From NCBI RefSeq assembly GCF_004745805.1, contig NZ_SRLQ01000008.1:186001-250000 (forward strand): 64,000 nucleotides of DNA, given 5' to 3'. A program made the position numbers and the translations under genes. Source of the DNA: Mycolicibacterium sp. CH28 (GTDB lineage: Bacteria; Actinomycetota; Actinomycetes; Mycobacteriales; Mycobacteriaceae). Under the pieces are notes generated by a model. The model saw only the letters and a list, made by a program, of their open reading frames with translations. It searched no databases and was not told where the DNA came from. Below, in pieces: positions 8,113-16,738 of the stretch. Numbering within the stretch: the first letter of the stretch is position 1; every line of letters starts with the position of its first letter.

Positions 8113-8283
8113 TGAGAGCCAGTCCCCGGTCGGCCCAGCGGGCTGAGCGGACCGCATGTGTTTCCGCGAAACCGGTTGGTGTAGTGCAGGGTTCGCGGAT
8201 TGGTGTGCCAACCCGACGGTTGACGGCGCGGCCGTCTCGATGGATCTGCATTTCTGCTCCGGGCGGGCGGTTGGCCGGTGAGG

Positions 8284-9447
8284 CTACAGCGGAGTGAGCG
8301 GACCGCCCATGATGTTCCCCACGATTCCGCGAATGATGTTGGTGCCATCTTCTTTTCGTAGCTCGGCATACCACTCGGCGGTTTTCTCGGGTTCCTTGGC
8401 GTGCGTCACGTCACAACGCCGGCGTGCGCGCAGCACCAGCTCACCCGCCCGTTCCGTGCGGGTGAGCTGATATGCGGCCAGCGCGGCGTCAACGTCGCCG
8501 GGATGGTCCCGGAACGCCCACTGCAGCGCGATCGCGTCCTCCATCGCCGAACAACCACCCTGGCCGATATCGGGCGTGGTGTTGTGCGCCGCGTCGCCCA
8601 GCACGGCGACCCGACCCCGCACCCAGGTGTGAAAGGGGTCGAGGTCCAGGATCTCCACCCGGTTGGTGGTCATCGGGTCCAGCCTGTCGATCAGCACCTG
8701 TACACCGGGGGCCCAGCCGGCGAAGTGGCCGCGCAGCACCTCGCGCGCCGAACCACGCTCGTACTCGACGCCCTGCTGCTCGAGCACGTCGCAGAAGAAG
8801 TAGAACCGGCCGCCGGCCACCGGCATGACCGAAACACGTTTGCCGTCACCGACGTAGGTCGTCCACTCGGTGGCAGGGCCGATCCTTTCATCGACCTCCA
8901 CCAGTCCGTTGAAGTTCACGTAGCCGGCGTAGCGGCGGGTGACCGCGGCGCCGAGCACGTACTCGCGGGTCAGCGAACTGGCGCCGTCGGCGCCGATAAT
9001 GACGTCGGCCGTCACCGTCGTCCCGTCGGAGAACGTCGCGGTGGCGCCGTGGCCGCCGTCATGTACCGCGATCATCTTCGTGCCGAAGTGGATTCGGTCG
9101 ATGCCGTAGGCCTCCATCAGCATCAGCTGTAGTTCGGCGCGGGCGATGGGGTAGGGGCGTTGGCCGACCTCGTCGATCAACGGCTGCATCGAGAAGCGGC
9201 ACATGGTTGCACCGGTGTGGCCGTCGACGTAGCTCATGGTGTCGACGATCCCGCCGAGCGCGGCGGTCTGCTGCTCCAGGCCAAGGTAATTGAGGCATTT
9301 GACACCGTTGGACCACACCGAGATGGCGGCGCCGACCGGCCTGTTCTCGGTCACCCGTTCGTAGACTTCGGTCTCTATCCCGATCTGCCGCAACGCGATT
9401 GCGGCACTCATGCCTCCCATGCCCGCGCCGATGATCACCGCTTTCAC
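8284..9447 (-). CDS. hpxO: FAD-dependent urate hydroxylase HpxO
   Basis: A 387-aa class A flavoprotein monooxygenase. It opens with VIIGAGMGGMSAAIAL (Rossmann GxGxxG) and has GADGASS around residue 155. The region near residues 280-300 (VLGDAAHNTTPDIGQGG) is the GD motif that binds FAD. HpxO turns urate into 5-hydroxyisourate using NADH and O2. The GTG start at 9447 lies 3 bp after the uraH stop, and the following enzymes of the pathway are encoded just upstream, so the function is well supported by context. Family members also attack aromatic rings, which context makes unlikely. Confidence 0.88.
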   Translation of the reverse strand: MKAVIIGAGMGGMSAAIALRQIGIETEVYERVTENRPVGAAISVWSNGVKCLNYLGLEQQTAALGGIVDTMSYVDGHTGATMCRFSMQPLIDEVGQRPYPIARAELQLMLMEAYGIDRIHFGTKMIAVHDGGHGATATFSDGTTVTADVIIGADGASSLTREYVLGAAVTRRYAGYVNFNGLVEVDERIGPATEWTTYVGDGKRVSVMPVAGGRFYFFCDVLEQQGVEYERGSAREVLRGHFAGWAPGVQVLIDRLDPMTTNRVEILDLDPFHTWVRGRVAVLGDAAHNTTPDIGQGGCSAMEDAIALQWAFRDHPGDVDAALAAYQLTRTERAGELVLRARRRCDVTHAKEPEKTAEWYAELRKEDGTNIIRGIVGNIMGGPLTPL

Positions 9448-9450
9448 TGC

Positions 9451-9771
9451 TCAGCTCCCTCGGTAGGTGGAATAGGCGAATGGCGACAGTAGGAGGGGAA
9501 CGTGGTACTTGCCCACCGAGTCGGCGACGTGGAAGGCGATCACCACCTCGGGATAGAAACTCGCCACACCACGGGCGTCGAAGTAGCCGGCGGTGGCGAA
9601 TTGCAGCCGGTACACGCCCTCGGGCAGCTGGCTGCCGAAACTGGCTCGTCCGTCGACGTCGGTGACGCCGGTCGCCACGGTGGCGTCGTCGGGGCCGAGG
9701 AGGGTGACGGCGATCCCGGCGGCCGGACGGCCGACCGCGGCATCGAGGACATGGGTGCTCAGCTGTGCCAT
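9451..9771 (-). CDS. uraH: 5-Hydroxyisourate hydrolase
   Basis: A 106-aa transthyretin-like hydrolase that converts 5-hydroxyisourate to OHCU. The start LSTHVLDAAVGRPA carries the conserved N-terminal His. The protein ends in the diagnostic YRGS tetrapeptide. The ATG at 9771 is chosen because GAGGAAG lies about 8 nt upstream and MAQLSTHV is the usual start; the frame is open a little further. It sits between uraD (13 bp gap) and hpxO (3 bp gap) in a tight operon, in pathway order. Confidence 0.93.
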   Translation of the reverse strand: MAQLSTHVLDAAVGRPAAGIAVTLLGPDDATVATGVTDVDGRASFGSQLPEGVYRLQFATAGYFDARGVASFYPEVVIAFHVADSVGKYHVPLLLSPFAYSTYRGS

Positions 9772-9784
9772 GGGCCCATCTTCC

Positions 9785-10282
9785 TCACACCGGCTCACTG
9801 AGCAGCCGCTCCAGCCGAAGCCGGTTGATCTTGGCCAGCTCGTTGCGCATCACCCGACGTTCGGTCTCCGGGTCGTTACGCAGTCGCTCGGTGAGGATGG
9901 CCAGCAGTTCCTCGGCGGAGCGACCGCTGGCACAGACCAGGTAGACGTAACCGAAGGTCTCCTCGTAGGCCAGGTTCTTGGCGGCCAGCTCGGCCTTGAC
10001 GCCGGCGTCGGCGCCGGCGACGCCGGCCTGCTCGCGTGCCGAGGACGGGTTGTCGGGGCGGTCGCCGATGCGGGGGTGGCCGTCCAACGCCGCGTTCAGC
10101 TCACCATCGGGCAGTTCGGCCAGCACCCGGTCGGCCCGGTCCAGCAGCGAATCGACATCGGGAAAGGGGCCGCCGGCCAGCACCCGGCGCGCCCAGATGG
10201 GCGACGAACATACCTCGAACAAGGCGTGCATGCGCTGTCGTTCCGACAACCGGTTGAACCCCTCGAGGCCGATCGCTCTCAC
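9785..10282 (-). CDS. uraD: OHCU decarboxylase
   Basis: A 165-aa 2-oxo-4-hydroxy-4-carboxy-5-ureidoimidazoline decarboxylase that makes S-allantoin. The catalytic His is in GHPRIG (His69), the conserved Glu in SAREQAG (Glu84), and the YEETFGYVYLVCASGRS block and C-terminal RL motif are intact. The GTG at 10282 overlaps the stop of the upstream permease gene by 4 bp (GTGA). A second, degenerate UraD-like domain is fused to that permease, so this copy is probably the working enzyme. Confidence 0.93.
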   Translation of the reverse strand: MRAIGLEGFNRLSERQRMHALFEVCSSPIWARRVLAGGPFPDVDSLLDRADRVLAELPDGELNAALDGHPRIGDRPDNPSSAREQAGVAGADAGVKAELAAKNLAYEETFGYVYLVCASGRSAEELLAILTERLRNDPETERRVMRNELAKINRLRLERLLSEPV

Positions 10283-12177
10283 GTCAGCTCGTTGAGCCGG
10301 TTGAAGCGCGCGGCGGCGATCGGATTGGCGTCCGCCACCAGATCACCGAACCGGTGGTTGGCGATCTTGGCGATCTCGATCAACGCGAACGCCCGCTCGG
10401 CGGCCGGTGAGTTGTCCATCCGGGACCAGCCGTTGCGCAGCACCCGGTCGAAATGCTCGGTCTCGCGGGCACAGATCACCAGCGGGAAACCGAAATGTTC
10501 GCGGTAGGCGGTGGCCAACTCCACCACGTCATTGTGGTCGTCGTCGGACAGCTTGCTCAGTGCCACATGGTCGACCGCCAGCGCGTGTCCGGTCTCGTCC
10601 TCGGCGCCCAGATCGGGGAAGGCGTTGATCAGCTCGAGCTGCTGTTCGGATGAGCCGGTGAGCACCGCATCGCCGAGTGCCTCGCGAAGCGCCTTGGTGT
10701 CGGCGAACGGGCGGGCGGCGAACGCGCGCGCGATGGCCCACGGAACGTCCTGCACCACGTGTCCGAACACCTCGGTGAAGCGGACTTCGGTCATCGCATT
10801 GACCTCGTCGAGAGTGATGGTGCCGCCGCCGGCGACTCGTGGGCCGCGGCTGCCGGTGTGGAAGAAGACGATATTGAGCAGGATGGCCGCGATCGCCCCG
10901 GTGCTGATGCCGCTGCCGAAGAGCAGGTCGACGCCGGCGGGCATGGCCTTGGCGACGTCGGGGTAGCTGGTCACCCACAGCGCCAGCGCCAGGCTGGTGG
11001 TGACGATGATCAGATTGCGGTGGTCGGTGAAGTCGACCTTGCCCAGGGTCTGGATACCGACGACGGCCACCGTGGCGAACAGGGTCAGCGCGGCGCCGCC
11101 GAGCACCGGTTGGGGGATCGACGACACCACGGCGGCCACCTTGGGCAGGAAGCCCAGCACGATCATGATGGCGCCGGCCGCGGCGACCACCCACCGGCTC
11201 TTCACCCCGGTAAGCCGCACCAGGCCGACGTTCTCGGAGAACGCGGTGTAGGGGAACGAGTTGAAGACGCCACCGATGACGGTGGCCAGGCCGTCGGCGC
11301 GCAACACGTTGCCGATGTCGTTGGCCTTGATCCGCTTGCCGACGATCTCGCCGGTGGCGATGGTGCTGCCGGTGGATTCGACGGCGGTGATCAACAGCAC
11401 GATGATCATCGTGATGCAGGCGGCCAGGTCGAATTTGGGCATGCCGAACAGGAACGGCTGGGTGAACCCGATCAGTCCGGCATCGGCGACCTTGGCGAAG
11501 TTCATATCGCCAAGGGCGACGGCCACCGCACAGCCGGCGACCAGTCCGAGCAGCACAGCGATGGTGGCGACGAAGCCCCGGAAGAGCCGCTGGATGGCCA
11601 CGATCACCGCGATGGTGCCGACGGCGTAGAGCAGCCAGCGGATGTTGGTGGGGTCGTGTTCGCCGGTGTGCGGGTTGGTGACCGCGTCACCGGCGCCGAC
11701 CGGGACCAGGCACAGGCCGATGATCGTGATCAGCGTCCCGGTCACCACCGGCGGGAAGAATCGCAGCAGCCGGATGAAGATCGGCGCGATCAGGAAGGTG
11801 AATACACCCGCGACGATCACCGCGCCGTAGACGTAGAGCAGGCTCGCCGACCCGCCGCCGTGCGCGAGGCCGATGGCGATGATCGGCGCCACCCCGGCGA
11901 AGGTGACGCCCTGCAGCAGCGGTAGCCGCACCCCGATCCGCCAGAACCCGACGGACTGGATGATCGAGGCGATACCGCAGGTGAACAGGTCGGCGGTGAT
12001 CAGCTTGACCAGATCTTCGGCCGGCAGCTTGATCGCGCTGGCGATCAGGATCGGGACCAGGACGGCTCCGGCGTAGAACGCGACGACGTGCTGGAAGCCG
12101 TAAGTGGCGAGCTTCGGTACGGGCAGGACCTCATCGACGGGGTGCACCCGTTTTTTCTGTTTCACCGGGGCGGACAT
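10279..12177 (-). CDS. NCS2 purine permease fused to a UraD-like domain
   Basis: A 632-aa fusion protein. Residues about 20-460 form a 12-14-helix nucleobase:cation symporter of the xanthine/urate group, with the signature ENVGLVRLTG and the helix-8 motif ESTGSTIATGE. Residues about 463-632 align with OHCU decarboxylase (YREHFGFPLVICARE, EIAKIANHRF). However, the catalytic HP motif reads AFPDLG (Phe520 for His) and the S-x-x-EQ segment is absent. The tail is therefore probably not catalytic and may sense or couple flux. The ATG at 12177 starts MSAPVKQKKR. The stop overlaps uraD. It is divergent from the nucleotidyltransferase at 12211, across 33 bp. Confidence 0.88.
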   Translation of the reverse strand: MSAPVKQKKRVHPVDEVLPVPKLATYGFQHVVAFYAGAVLVPILIASAIKLPAEDLVKLITADLFTCGIASIIQSVGFWRIGVRLPLLQGVTFAGVAPIIAIGLAHGGGSASLLYVYGAVIVAGVFTFLIAPIFIRLLRFFPPVVTGTLITIIGLCLVPVGAGDAVTNPHTGEHDPTNIRWLLYAVGTIAVIVAIQRLFRGFVATIAVLLGLVAGCAVAVALGDMNFAKVADAGLIGFTQPFLFGMPKFDLAACITMIIVLLITAVESTGSTIATGEIVGKRIKANDIGNVLRADGLATVIGGVFNSFPYTAFSENVGLVRLTGVKSRWVVAAAGAIMIVLGFLPKVAAVVSSIPQPVLGGAALTLFATVAVVGIQTLGKVDFTDHRNLIIVTTSLALALWVTSYPDVAKAMPAGVDLLFGSGISTGAIAAILLNIVFFHTGSRGPRVAGGGTITLDEVNAMTEVRFTEVFGHVVQDVPWAIARAFAARPFADTKALREALGDAVLTGSSEQQLELINAFPDLGAEDETGHALAVDHVALSKLSDDDHNDVVELATAYREHFGFPLVICARETEHFDRVLRNGWSRMDNSPAAERAFALIEIAKIANHRFGDLVADANPIAAARFNRLNELT

Positions 12178-12210
12178 TGACCAAGAATCGCCTGAGTTCA
12201 CACTGTTCGC

Positions 12211-12768
12211 ATGTCGAGGCGTGACGGCGCGGGGGGCCGGGCAGCCGGCGTGCTGCTGGCCGCAGGCGCAGGGACACGCTACGGGATGCCGAAAGTGCTT
12301 GCCGAGGAAGGTCTTTGGCTGCATTTGGCGGTGGCCGCGCTGTCCGGCGGTGGGTGTGGGGACGTGGTCGTGGTGCTCGGCGCCGCGGTGGTCGAGGTTC
12401 CCGCACCGGCGCGCTCGGTGGTCGCCGACGACTGGCGCCACGGAATGGGTGCCTCGCTGCGGGCCGGGCTGGCGGCGGTGGCCGGCGCCGACTACGCCGT
12501 CATCCTCACCGTCGACACCCCCGACGTCGGCGCCGACGTGGTGGCGCGAGTGCTGGCGGTCGCGCGGGTGTCCGATTCGGGTATCGCGCGGGCCACCTAC
12601 CGCGGCCGTCCCGGGCACCCGGTGGTCGTCGCGGCCCGGCACTGGCCGGCACTGCTGCCAACCCTGCACGCCGACCACGGCGCTCGCCATTTCCTGTCCG
12701 GGCGTGACGATGTGGCGGCGGTCGACTGTGCGGACCTGGCTACCGGCCTGGACGTGGACGAGCGCTAG
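12211..12768 (+). CDS. MobA-like nucleotidyltransferase (MocA type)
   Basis: A 185-aa NTP-transferase-fold protein with the N-terminal LLAAGAGTRYGMPKV loop that binds the nucleotide triphosphate, VDTPDVG as the metal-binding acidic site, and GRPGHPVV as the cofactor site. MocA/MobA relatives add CMP or GMP to molybdopterin. The molybdenum hydroxylase 7 kb away would need a CMP-type (MCD) cofactor, which fits MocA. It is divergent from the permease gene and overlaps the convergent gene at 12765 by 4 bp. The exact nucleotide is not proven by sequence. Confidence 0.75.
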   Translation: MSRRDGAGGRAAGVLLAAGAGTRYGMPKVLAEEGLWLHLAVAALSGGGCGDVVVVLGAAVVEVPAPARSVVADDWRHGMGASLRAGLAAVAGADYAVILTVDTPDVGADVVARVLAVARVSDSGIARATYRGRPGHPVVVAARHWPALLPTLHADHGARHFLSGRDDVAAVDCADLATGLDVDER

Positions 12769-13085
12769 CCGATCCCATTCGCCGCGGCGAAGCGGCGTAC
12801 CGCGGCCCCGGCCATCTCGGCTGCGTCGTCATTCCCGGGGCGGGCCCGCGCGTCGACCAGACCCGTGGCCACGTCCAGGGTCACTTCGGCCAGCAGCTCG
12901 CCGGTCGTCGGCTCGCAGACCGCCCACGAATAGGACAGGTCCTGTTGCCACCGGGTGATGCTCCGGGCGACGTAATCCGACTCGGTCGCCCCGATCTCGG
13001 CAAGCCCTGGTCGGTCGTCAATGCGGTCGTCGGCGCGCAGGGCACGCAGATACCAACTGCCAGCGTTGATTTCGACGGGCTCCAT
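12765..13085 (-). CDS. Truncated GNAT-like hypothetical protein
   Basis: A 106-aa protein that resembles the N-terminal half of a GNAT/RimJ-type acetyltransferase (WYLRALRADDRI...SYSWAVCEPTTGELLAEVTL). It lacks the acetyl-CoA-binding R/Q-x-x-G-x-G/A loop that a full acetyltransferase would have. No catalytic function is claimed. It follows the DUF1707 gene by one base, so the two are coexpressed. Its 3' end overlaps the nucleotidyltransferase gene by 4 bp. Confidence 0.55.
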   Translation of the reverse strand: MEPVEINAGSWYLRALRADDRIDDRPGLAEIGATESDYVARSITRWQQDLSYSWAVCEPTTGELLAEVTLDVATGLVDARARPGNDDAAEMAGAAVRRFAAANGIG

Positions 13086-13086
13086 A

Positions 13087-13443
13087 TCAGCGGCGAACCC
13101 CGTAGAGCAGCATGCCGACCACCGGCATCGCCAACCAGGCCAACCACCCGTGCGGAACCAGGATGGTGAACGCGAGTGCGGCGAGCGGGACGAGCGCCAT
13201 CACGATGGCCCGCCAGTCCCGGCCACGTTCGGCAACGGTGGGCGCGACAGCACCGGGCTTGGCCGGCAGGTCGGCGAAGACCGGTTCCAGATCTGCCCGC
13301 GTCACCGCCGCGCTGATCGCAGCGCTGCGCTCGGAGAACTCGTCGGCGTCGAGCCGGCCCTCCGAGAACTGCCGGCTCAGCAGATCCAAGGCGGCTTCGC
13401 GTTCTGCGGTGCCGATCCGTACCTGCTCTGCGTCCTCGCTCAC
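13087..13443 (-). CDS. DUF1707 membrane protein
   Basis: A 118-aa protein. Residues about 7-62 match DUF1707 (VRIGTAEREAALDLLSRQF...GRLDADEFSERSAAISAAVTRADL), a short actinobacterial helical domain. Residues about 78-115 form two hydrophobic segments, so the domain is membrane-anchored. Function is unknown. It starts 17 bp downstream of the accA3 stop on the same strand and may be the distal part of that transcript. Confidence 0.75.
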   Translation of the reverse strand: MSEDAEQVRIGTAEREAALDLLSRQFSEGRLDADEFSERSAAISAAVTRADLEPVFADLPAKPGAVAPTVAERGRDWRAIVMALVPLAALAFTILVPHGWLAWLAMPVVGMLLYGVRR

Positions 13444-13460
13444 TGCGTGCGCAGTCCCCG

Positions 13461-15260
13461 TTACTTGATCTCGGCCAGGACGGTGCCCTGGGTGATCGCG
13501 GCGCCGGCCTCGACGGCCAGCCCGGTGATGACACCGTCCTTGTGGGCGGTCACCGGGTTCTCCATCTTCATGGCCTCGAGCACGGCGACGAGATCACCGG
13601 TGGCCACCGTCTGACCCTCTTCGACGGCAACCTTCACCACGGTGCCCTGCATCGGCGCGGTCACCGCGTCACCGGACGCGGCGGCACCGGCATGGGCGCC
13701 ACGCTTGCGGGCCTTCGGCTTCTTCCGGATGGCTCCGGACTCCGCCGGGCCGGACCCGTTGCCCAGAGCCAAGTCACCGGGCAGCGACACCTCGACGCGA
13801 CGGCCGCCGACCTCGACGACCACCTTCTGCCGCGGCTGAGCTTCCTCCTCGTCGACCGGGCCACCACCGGTGAAGGGCTCGATGGTGTTGTCCCATTCGG
13901 TCTCGATCCAGCGGGTGTGGACCGTGAAGCCGTTGTCGTCACCGATGAAAGCCGGATCGCTGACGACGGCACGGTGGAACGGGATGACGGTGGCCAGACC
14001 TTCGACGGTGAACTCGTCCAGGGCGCGGCGGGCCCGCTGGAGGGCTTCGGTCCGGGTCGCACCGGTGACGATGAGCTTGGCCAGCATCGAGTCGAACTGC
14101 CCGCCGATCACCGAACCGGTCTCCACGCCGGAGTCCAGGCGCACGCCAGGTCCGGTCGGCGGATCGAACTTGTTGACCGGGCCGGGGGCGGGCAGGAAGC
14201 CGCGGCCGGCGTCCTCGCCGTTGATACGGAACTCGATGGAGTGGCCGCGCGGTGCCGGATCCTCGGTGATGTCCAGCTTCTCGCCGTTGGCGATGCGGAA
14301 CTGCTCGCGGACCAGGTCGATGCCCGAGGTCTCCTCGGTGACCGGATGTTCCACCTGCAGTCGGGTGTTCACCTCGAGGAACGAGATCAGACCGTCCTGG
14401 CCGACCAGGTATTCGACGGTGCCCGCGCCGTAGTAGTTGGCTTCCTTGCAGATCCGCTTGGCGGACTCGTGGATTTCCGCGCGCTGCGCCTCGGTCAGGA
14501 ACGGTGCCGGCGCTTCTTCCACAAGCTTCTGGAAGCGGCGCTGCAGCGAGCAGTCACGGGTTCCGGCGACAACCACGTTGCCGTGCTGGTCGGCGATCAC
14601 CTGCGCCTCGACGTGGCGGGGCTTGTCGAGGTAACGCTCGACGAAGCACTCACCGCGACCGAACGCGGAGATGGCCTCACGGGTGGCCGAGTCGAACAGC
14701 TCGGGGATCTCTTCGATGGTGCGGGCCACCTTCATGCCGCGACCGCCGCCACCGAAGGCGGCCTTGATCGCGATCGGCACGCCGTACTCCTGGGCGAAGG
14801 CGACCACCTCGTCGGCGTCCTTGACCGGGTCCGGGGTGCCGGGGACCAGCGGAGCCTTGGCGCGGGCGGCGATATGGCGGGCGGTGACCTTGTCGCCGAG
14901 GTCGCGGATGGACTGCGGGCTCGGCCCGATCCAGATCAGCCCAGCGTCGATGACGGCCTGGGCGAAGTCGGCGTTCTCGCTCAAGAAGCCGTAGCCCGGG
15001 TGGATGGCATTGGCGCCGGACTTGGCGGCGGCATCGAGGAGCTTCCCGAAGTCCAGATAGGACTCGGCCGAGGTCTGCCCGCCGAGGGCGAACGCCTCGT
15101 CGGCCAGCCGCACGTGTGGGGCGTCCGCGTCGGGCTCGGCGTAGACCGCCACACTGGCCAGTCCGGCATCCCTGGCCGCCCTGATCACGCGGACCGCAAT
15201 TTCACCGCGGTTGGCGACGAGGACCTTCGAGATGGTCTGACTGGGCGTCTGAGTGGGCAC
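13461..15260 (-). CDS. accA3: Acyl-CoA carboxylase alpha subunit AccA3 (biotin carboxylase + BCCP)
   Basis: A 599-aa two-domain protein. The biotin carboxylase ATP-grasp part includes [10 protein letters not shown] and the [10 protein letters not shown] region. The C-terminal biotin carrier carries EAMKMENP with the biotinylated Lys565. It supplies carboxybiotin to AccD5/AccD6/AccD4 for malonyl-, methylmalonyl- and long-chain acyl-CoA. The ATG at 15260 gives MPTQTPSQT. Two palindromic sites lie upstream (15286-15297 and 15359-15386). In M. tuberculosis sufE is next to it; here an acyltransferase gene stands between. BirA (41378-42178) should add the biotin. Confidence 0.95.
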   Translation of the reverse strand: MPTQTPSQTISKVLVANRGEIAVRVIRAARDAGLASVAVYAEPDADAPHVRLADEAFALGGQTSAESYLDFGKLLDAAAKSGANAIHPGYGFLSENADFAQAVIDAGLIWIGPSPQSIRDLGDKVTARHIAARAKAPLVPGTPDPVKDADEVVAFAQEYGVPIAIKAAFGGGGRGMKVARTIEEIPELFDSATREAISAFGRGECFVERYLDKPRHVEAQVIADQHGNVVVAGTRDCSLQRRFQKLVEEAPAPFLTEAQRAEIHESAKRICKEANYYGAGTVEYLVGQDGLISFLEVNTRLQVEHPVTEETSGIDLVREQFRIANGEKLDITEDPAPRGHSIEFRINGEDAGRGFLPAPGPVNKFDPPTGPGVRLDSGVETGSVIGGQFDSMLAKLIVTGATRTEALQRARRALDEFTVEGLATVIPFHRAVVSDPAFIGDDNGFTVHTRWIETEWDNTIEPFTGGGPVDEEEAQPRQKVVVEVGGRRVEVSLPGDLALGNGSGPAESGAIRKKPKARKRGAHAGAAASGDAVTAPMQGTVVKVAVEEGQTVATGDLVAVLEAMKMENPVTAHKDGVITGLAVEAGAAITQGTVLAEIK

Positions 15261-15285
15261 CGCGCCTCCTGCTTCACGTGATCTT

Positions 15286-15297
15286 AAGAACGTTCTT
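15286..15297. promoter_or_regulatory. Palindrome AAGAACGTTCTT upstream of accA3
   Basis: A perfect 12-bp inverted repeat 26-37 bp before the accA3 start codon, embedded in an AT-rich stretch (TTAAGAACGTTCTTTAA). The position suits an operator over the promoter. It does not match the mycobacterial LexA box (TCGAAC-N4-GTTCGA) or KstR (TnnAACnnGTTnnA, which needs two bases between AAC and GTT). Confidence 0.5.
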
Positions 15298-15358
15298 TAA
15301 AAATAGGTTCGCACGGCAGTGTAGGCGGCGCCTCTTGGGCCCGAACGAGCCGGTGCCC

Positions 15359-15386
15359 CTACTAGCGAGTAAGTTGGCTCGCTACC
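15359..15386. promoter_or_regulatory. Operator-like repeat TACTAGCGAGTA with TAGCGAG inverted repeat
   Basis: TACTAGCGAGTA (15360-15371) is a 12-mer that is palindromic at 10 of 12 positions and agrees at 10 of 12 with TACCCGCGAGTA upstream of fadE25 (40195-40206). The same stretch also contains TAGCGAG (15363-15369) and CTCGCTA (15378-15384) as perfect inverted arms around 8 bases. It lies about 100 bp upstream of accA3 and immediately after the acyltransferase stop, so it may be an operator, a terminator, or both. Confidence 0.45.
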
Positions 15387-16617
15387 GCAAAAGGCTCACG
15401 GCGTCAGCACTGAGCGACTCCGCCGCGGCGCGCATCAGGCCTCGATCGTGGACATTGTCGTGATACGAGAATGTGATGCTGCGCTCTCGGCCGATGATGC
15501 CGCTGAATATCGAGATGTCCGACGGGCCGCCCGGCTCGAGCGATGCGTTGATGGTCCTGGGTCGGTCCGCTTGCCACGGCAGCTTCTCGAACGGGTGCAC
15601 CCGCCCGATATCGGAGTAAACCAGCTGAGTAGGGGCACCCGCCGTGGTCGGTTTCGGGCGGGCACCGATCAGCAGATTGCGTACCGACGTCGCGGTGAGG
15701 GCCAGCAGGGGCAGCGCGGCGTCCAGGTCTTCCCGCACGGCAGCGCCGATCGCGCCCAGGGTTTGATCGGCGGGCGCCAACACCGCGAGACCGGAGATGA
15801 AGTTCGCGTTCACCCGATCGTCGGAGCGAAGATAGCGTCGGCAATCGACAATGAGTCGCACACTGTCGGGTACCGGCAGGCCCGCTCTGGCCAGCGCGGT
15901 GTGGGTGATCACCAGCCAGATGAGGGCCCTGCTGGCCGCAGGGGCGTTGGCGGCTCGCCAGAGTTCGACCTCGCGCTCCAGCTCGGCATCGATGCGCACC
16001 ACCTCGACGGCGTGTGACGCCGACCATGACGCCGGCGAGGGCTCGGCCGACTCGCCGACGAACGAGTTCGGCAGTTCACGTGCCTCGACCCAGGTCTTCT
16101 TCAGTCGGCGGGGGCTGGAACCGAAGGTGTTGATCACGGCGCGGGCCAGCGGGTTCGCGGTGTCCCGGTTGCGCAGCCAGTCCGGTGCAGTTCCCTGCTG
16201 GATCTCGAAAAGTGCTGTGACGCAATCGATATAGAGGCGAGCATCGCCGAGTCCGTGGTCGATATCGAATGCGATGTGGCGCTCCGACAAGTAGACGTCG
16301 ACCGGGCGTCGGGCGATCGGGAGCCGTCGGATGTACTCCAAGACCGCCGCCGTCCCGCGGTCGGCCACGTCGGTCGGCAGGTCGTGGATTGCCGGCGCGT
16401 GATCGCCATTCCATCGCCACAAGCGCGCCGTGCGGCTAGGGGTCAAGCCGAGCCGGGTGTGCATGCCGGCGCGACTGACAAGGTCCAACGCGTGTGCGAA
16501 GAAGTCCCGGGGAGGAACGACGACGTTCTCCAGGCACCCGACGTAGCGGGTCTGCGCCATCAACCGATCCAAGCCGCTGGCGACGTGTCGGCCTCGACCG
16601 TTGGTGGCTTCTGTCAT
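15382..16617 (-). CDS. CAT-fold acyltransferase / condensation-like protein
   Basis: A 411-aa protein of the chloramphenicol-acetyltransferase/condensation superfamily, like Pap acyltransferases. The catalytic HxxxD motif is in DIDHGLGDARL (about residue 118), and the structural S/D-IGRV segment (YSDIGRVHPF) is present near residue 333. These enzymes move an acyl group from CoA or a carrier to an alcohol or amine. The substrate is not visible from sequence. It is inserted between accA3 and sufE, which are adjacent in M. tuberculosis. It is probably cytoplasmic. Confidence 0.7.
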   Translation of the reverse strand: MTEATNGRGRHVASGLDRLMAQTRYVGCLENVVVPPRDFFAHALDLVSRAGMHTRLGLTPSRTARLWRWNGDHAPAIHDLPTDVADRGTAAVLEYIRRLPIARRPVDVYLSERHIAFDIDHGLGDARLYIDCVTALFEIQQGTAPDWLRNRDTANPLARAVINTFGSSPRRLKKTWVEARELPNSFVGESAEPSPASWSASHAVEVVRIDAELEREVELWRAANAPAASRALIWLVITHTALARAGLPVPDSVRLIVDCRRYLRSDDRVNANFISGLAVLAPADQTLGAIGAAVREDLDAALPLLALTATSVRNLLIGARPKPTTAGAPTQLVYSDIGRVHPFEKLPWQADRPRTINASLEPGGPSDISIFSGIIGRERSITFSYHDNVHDRGLMRAAAESLSADAVSLLR

Positions 16618-16738
16618 GATGTCCGGGCGCTAGCTGGAGTGGCCCAGCGAACTCGCGGCGAAGGCTGTCGCAATTGACGAGGCGCCGGGGCAAGACACGG
16701 ACGGAGCGTACCTGAGCGTCGTCGCGCCACGGCTCGAG

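Noticed and set aside
10279-12690. Longer N-terminus of the purine permease
   Set aside because: The frame runs to 12690 but overlaps the divergent nucleotidyltransferase and is unlike any permease; MSAPVKQKK at 12177 is the natural start.
13542-15281. 579-codon frame antisense to accA3
   Set aside because: Codon-position GC bias of accA3 explains it; the protein is low in complexity (Asp/Gly/Arg/Val repeats) and matches nothing.
15286-15297. LexA or KstR site before accA3
   Set aside because: The palindrome lacks the four-base spacer of the SOS box and the two-base spacer of the KstR motif.
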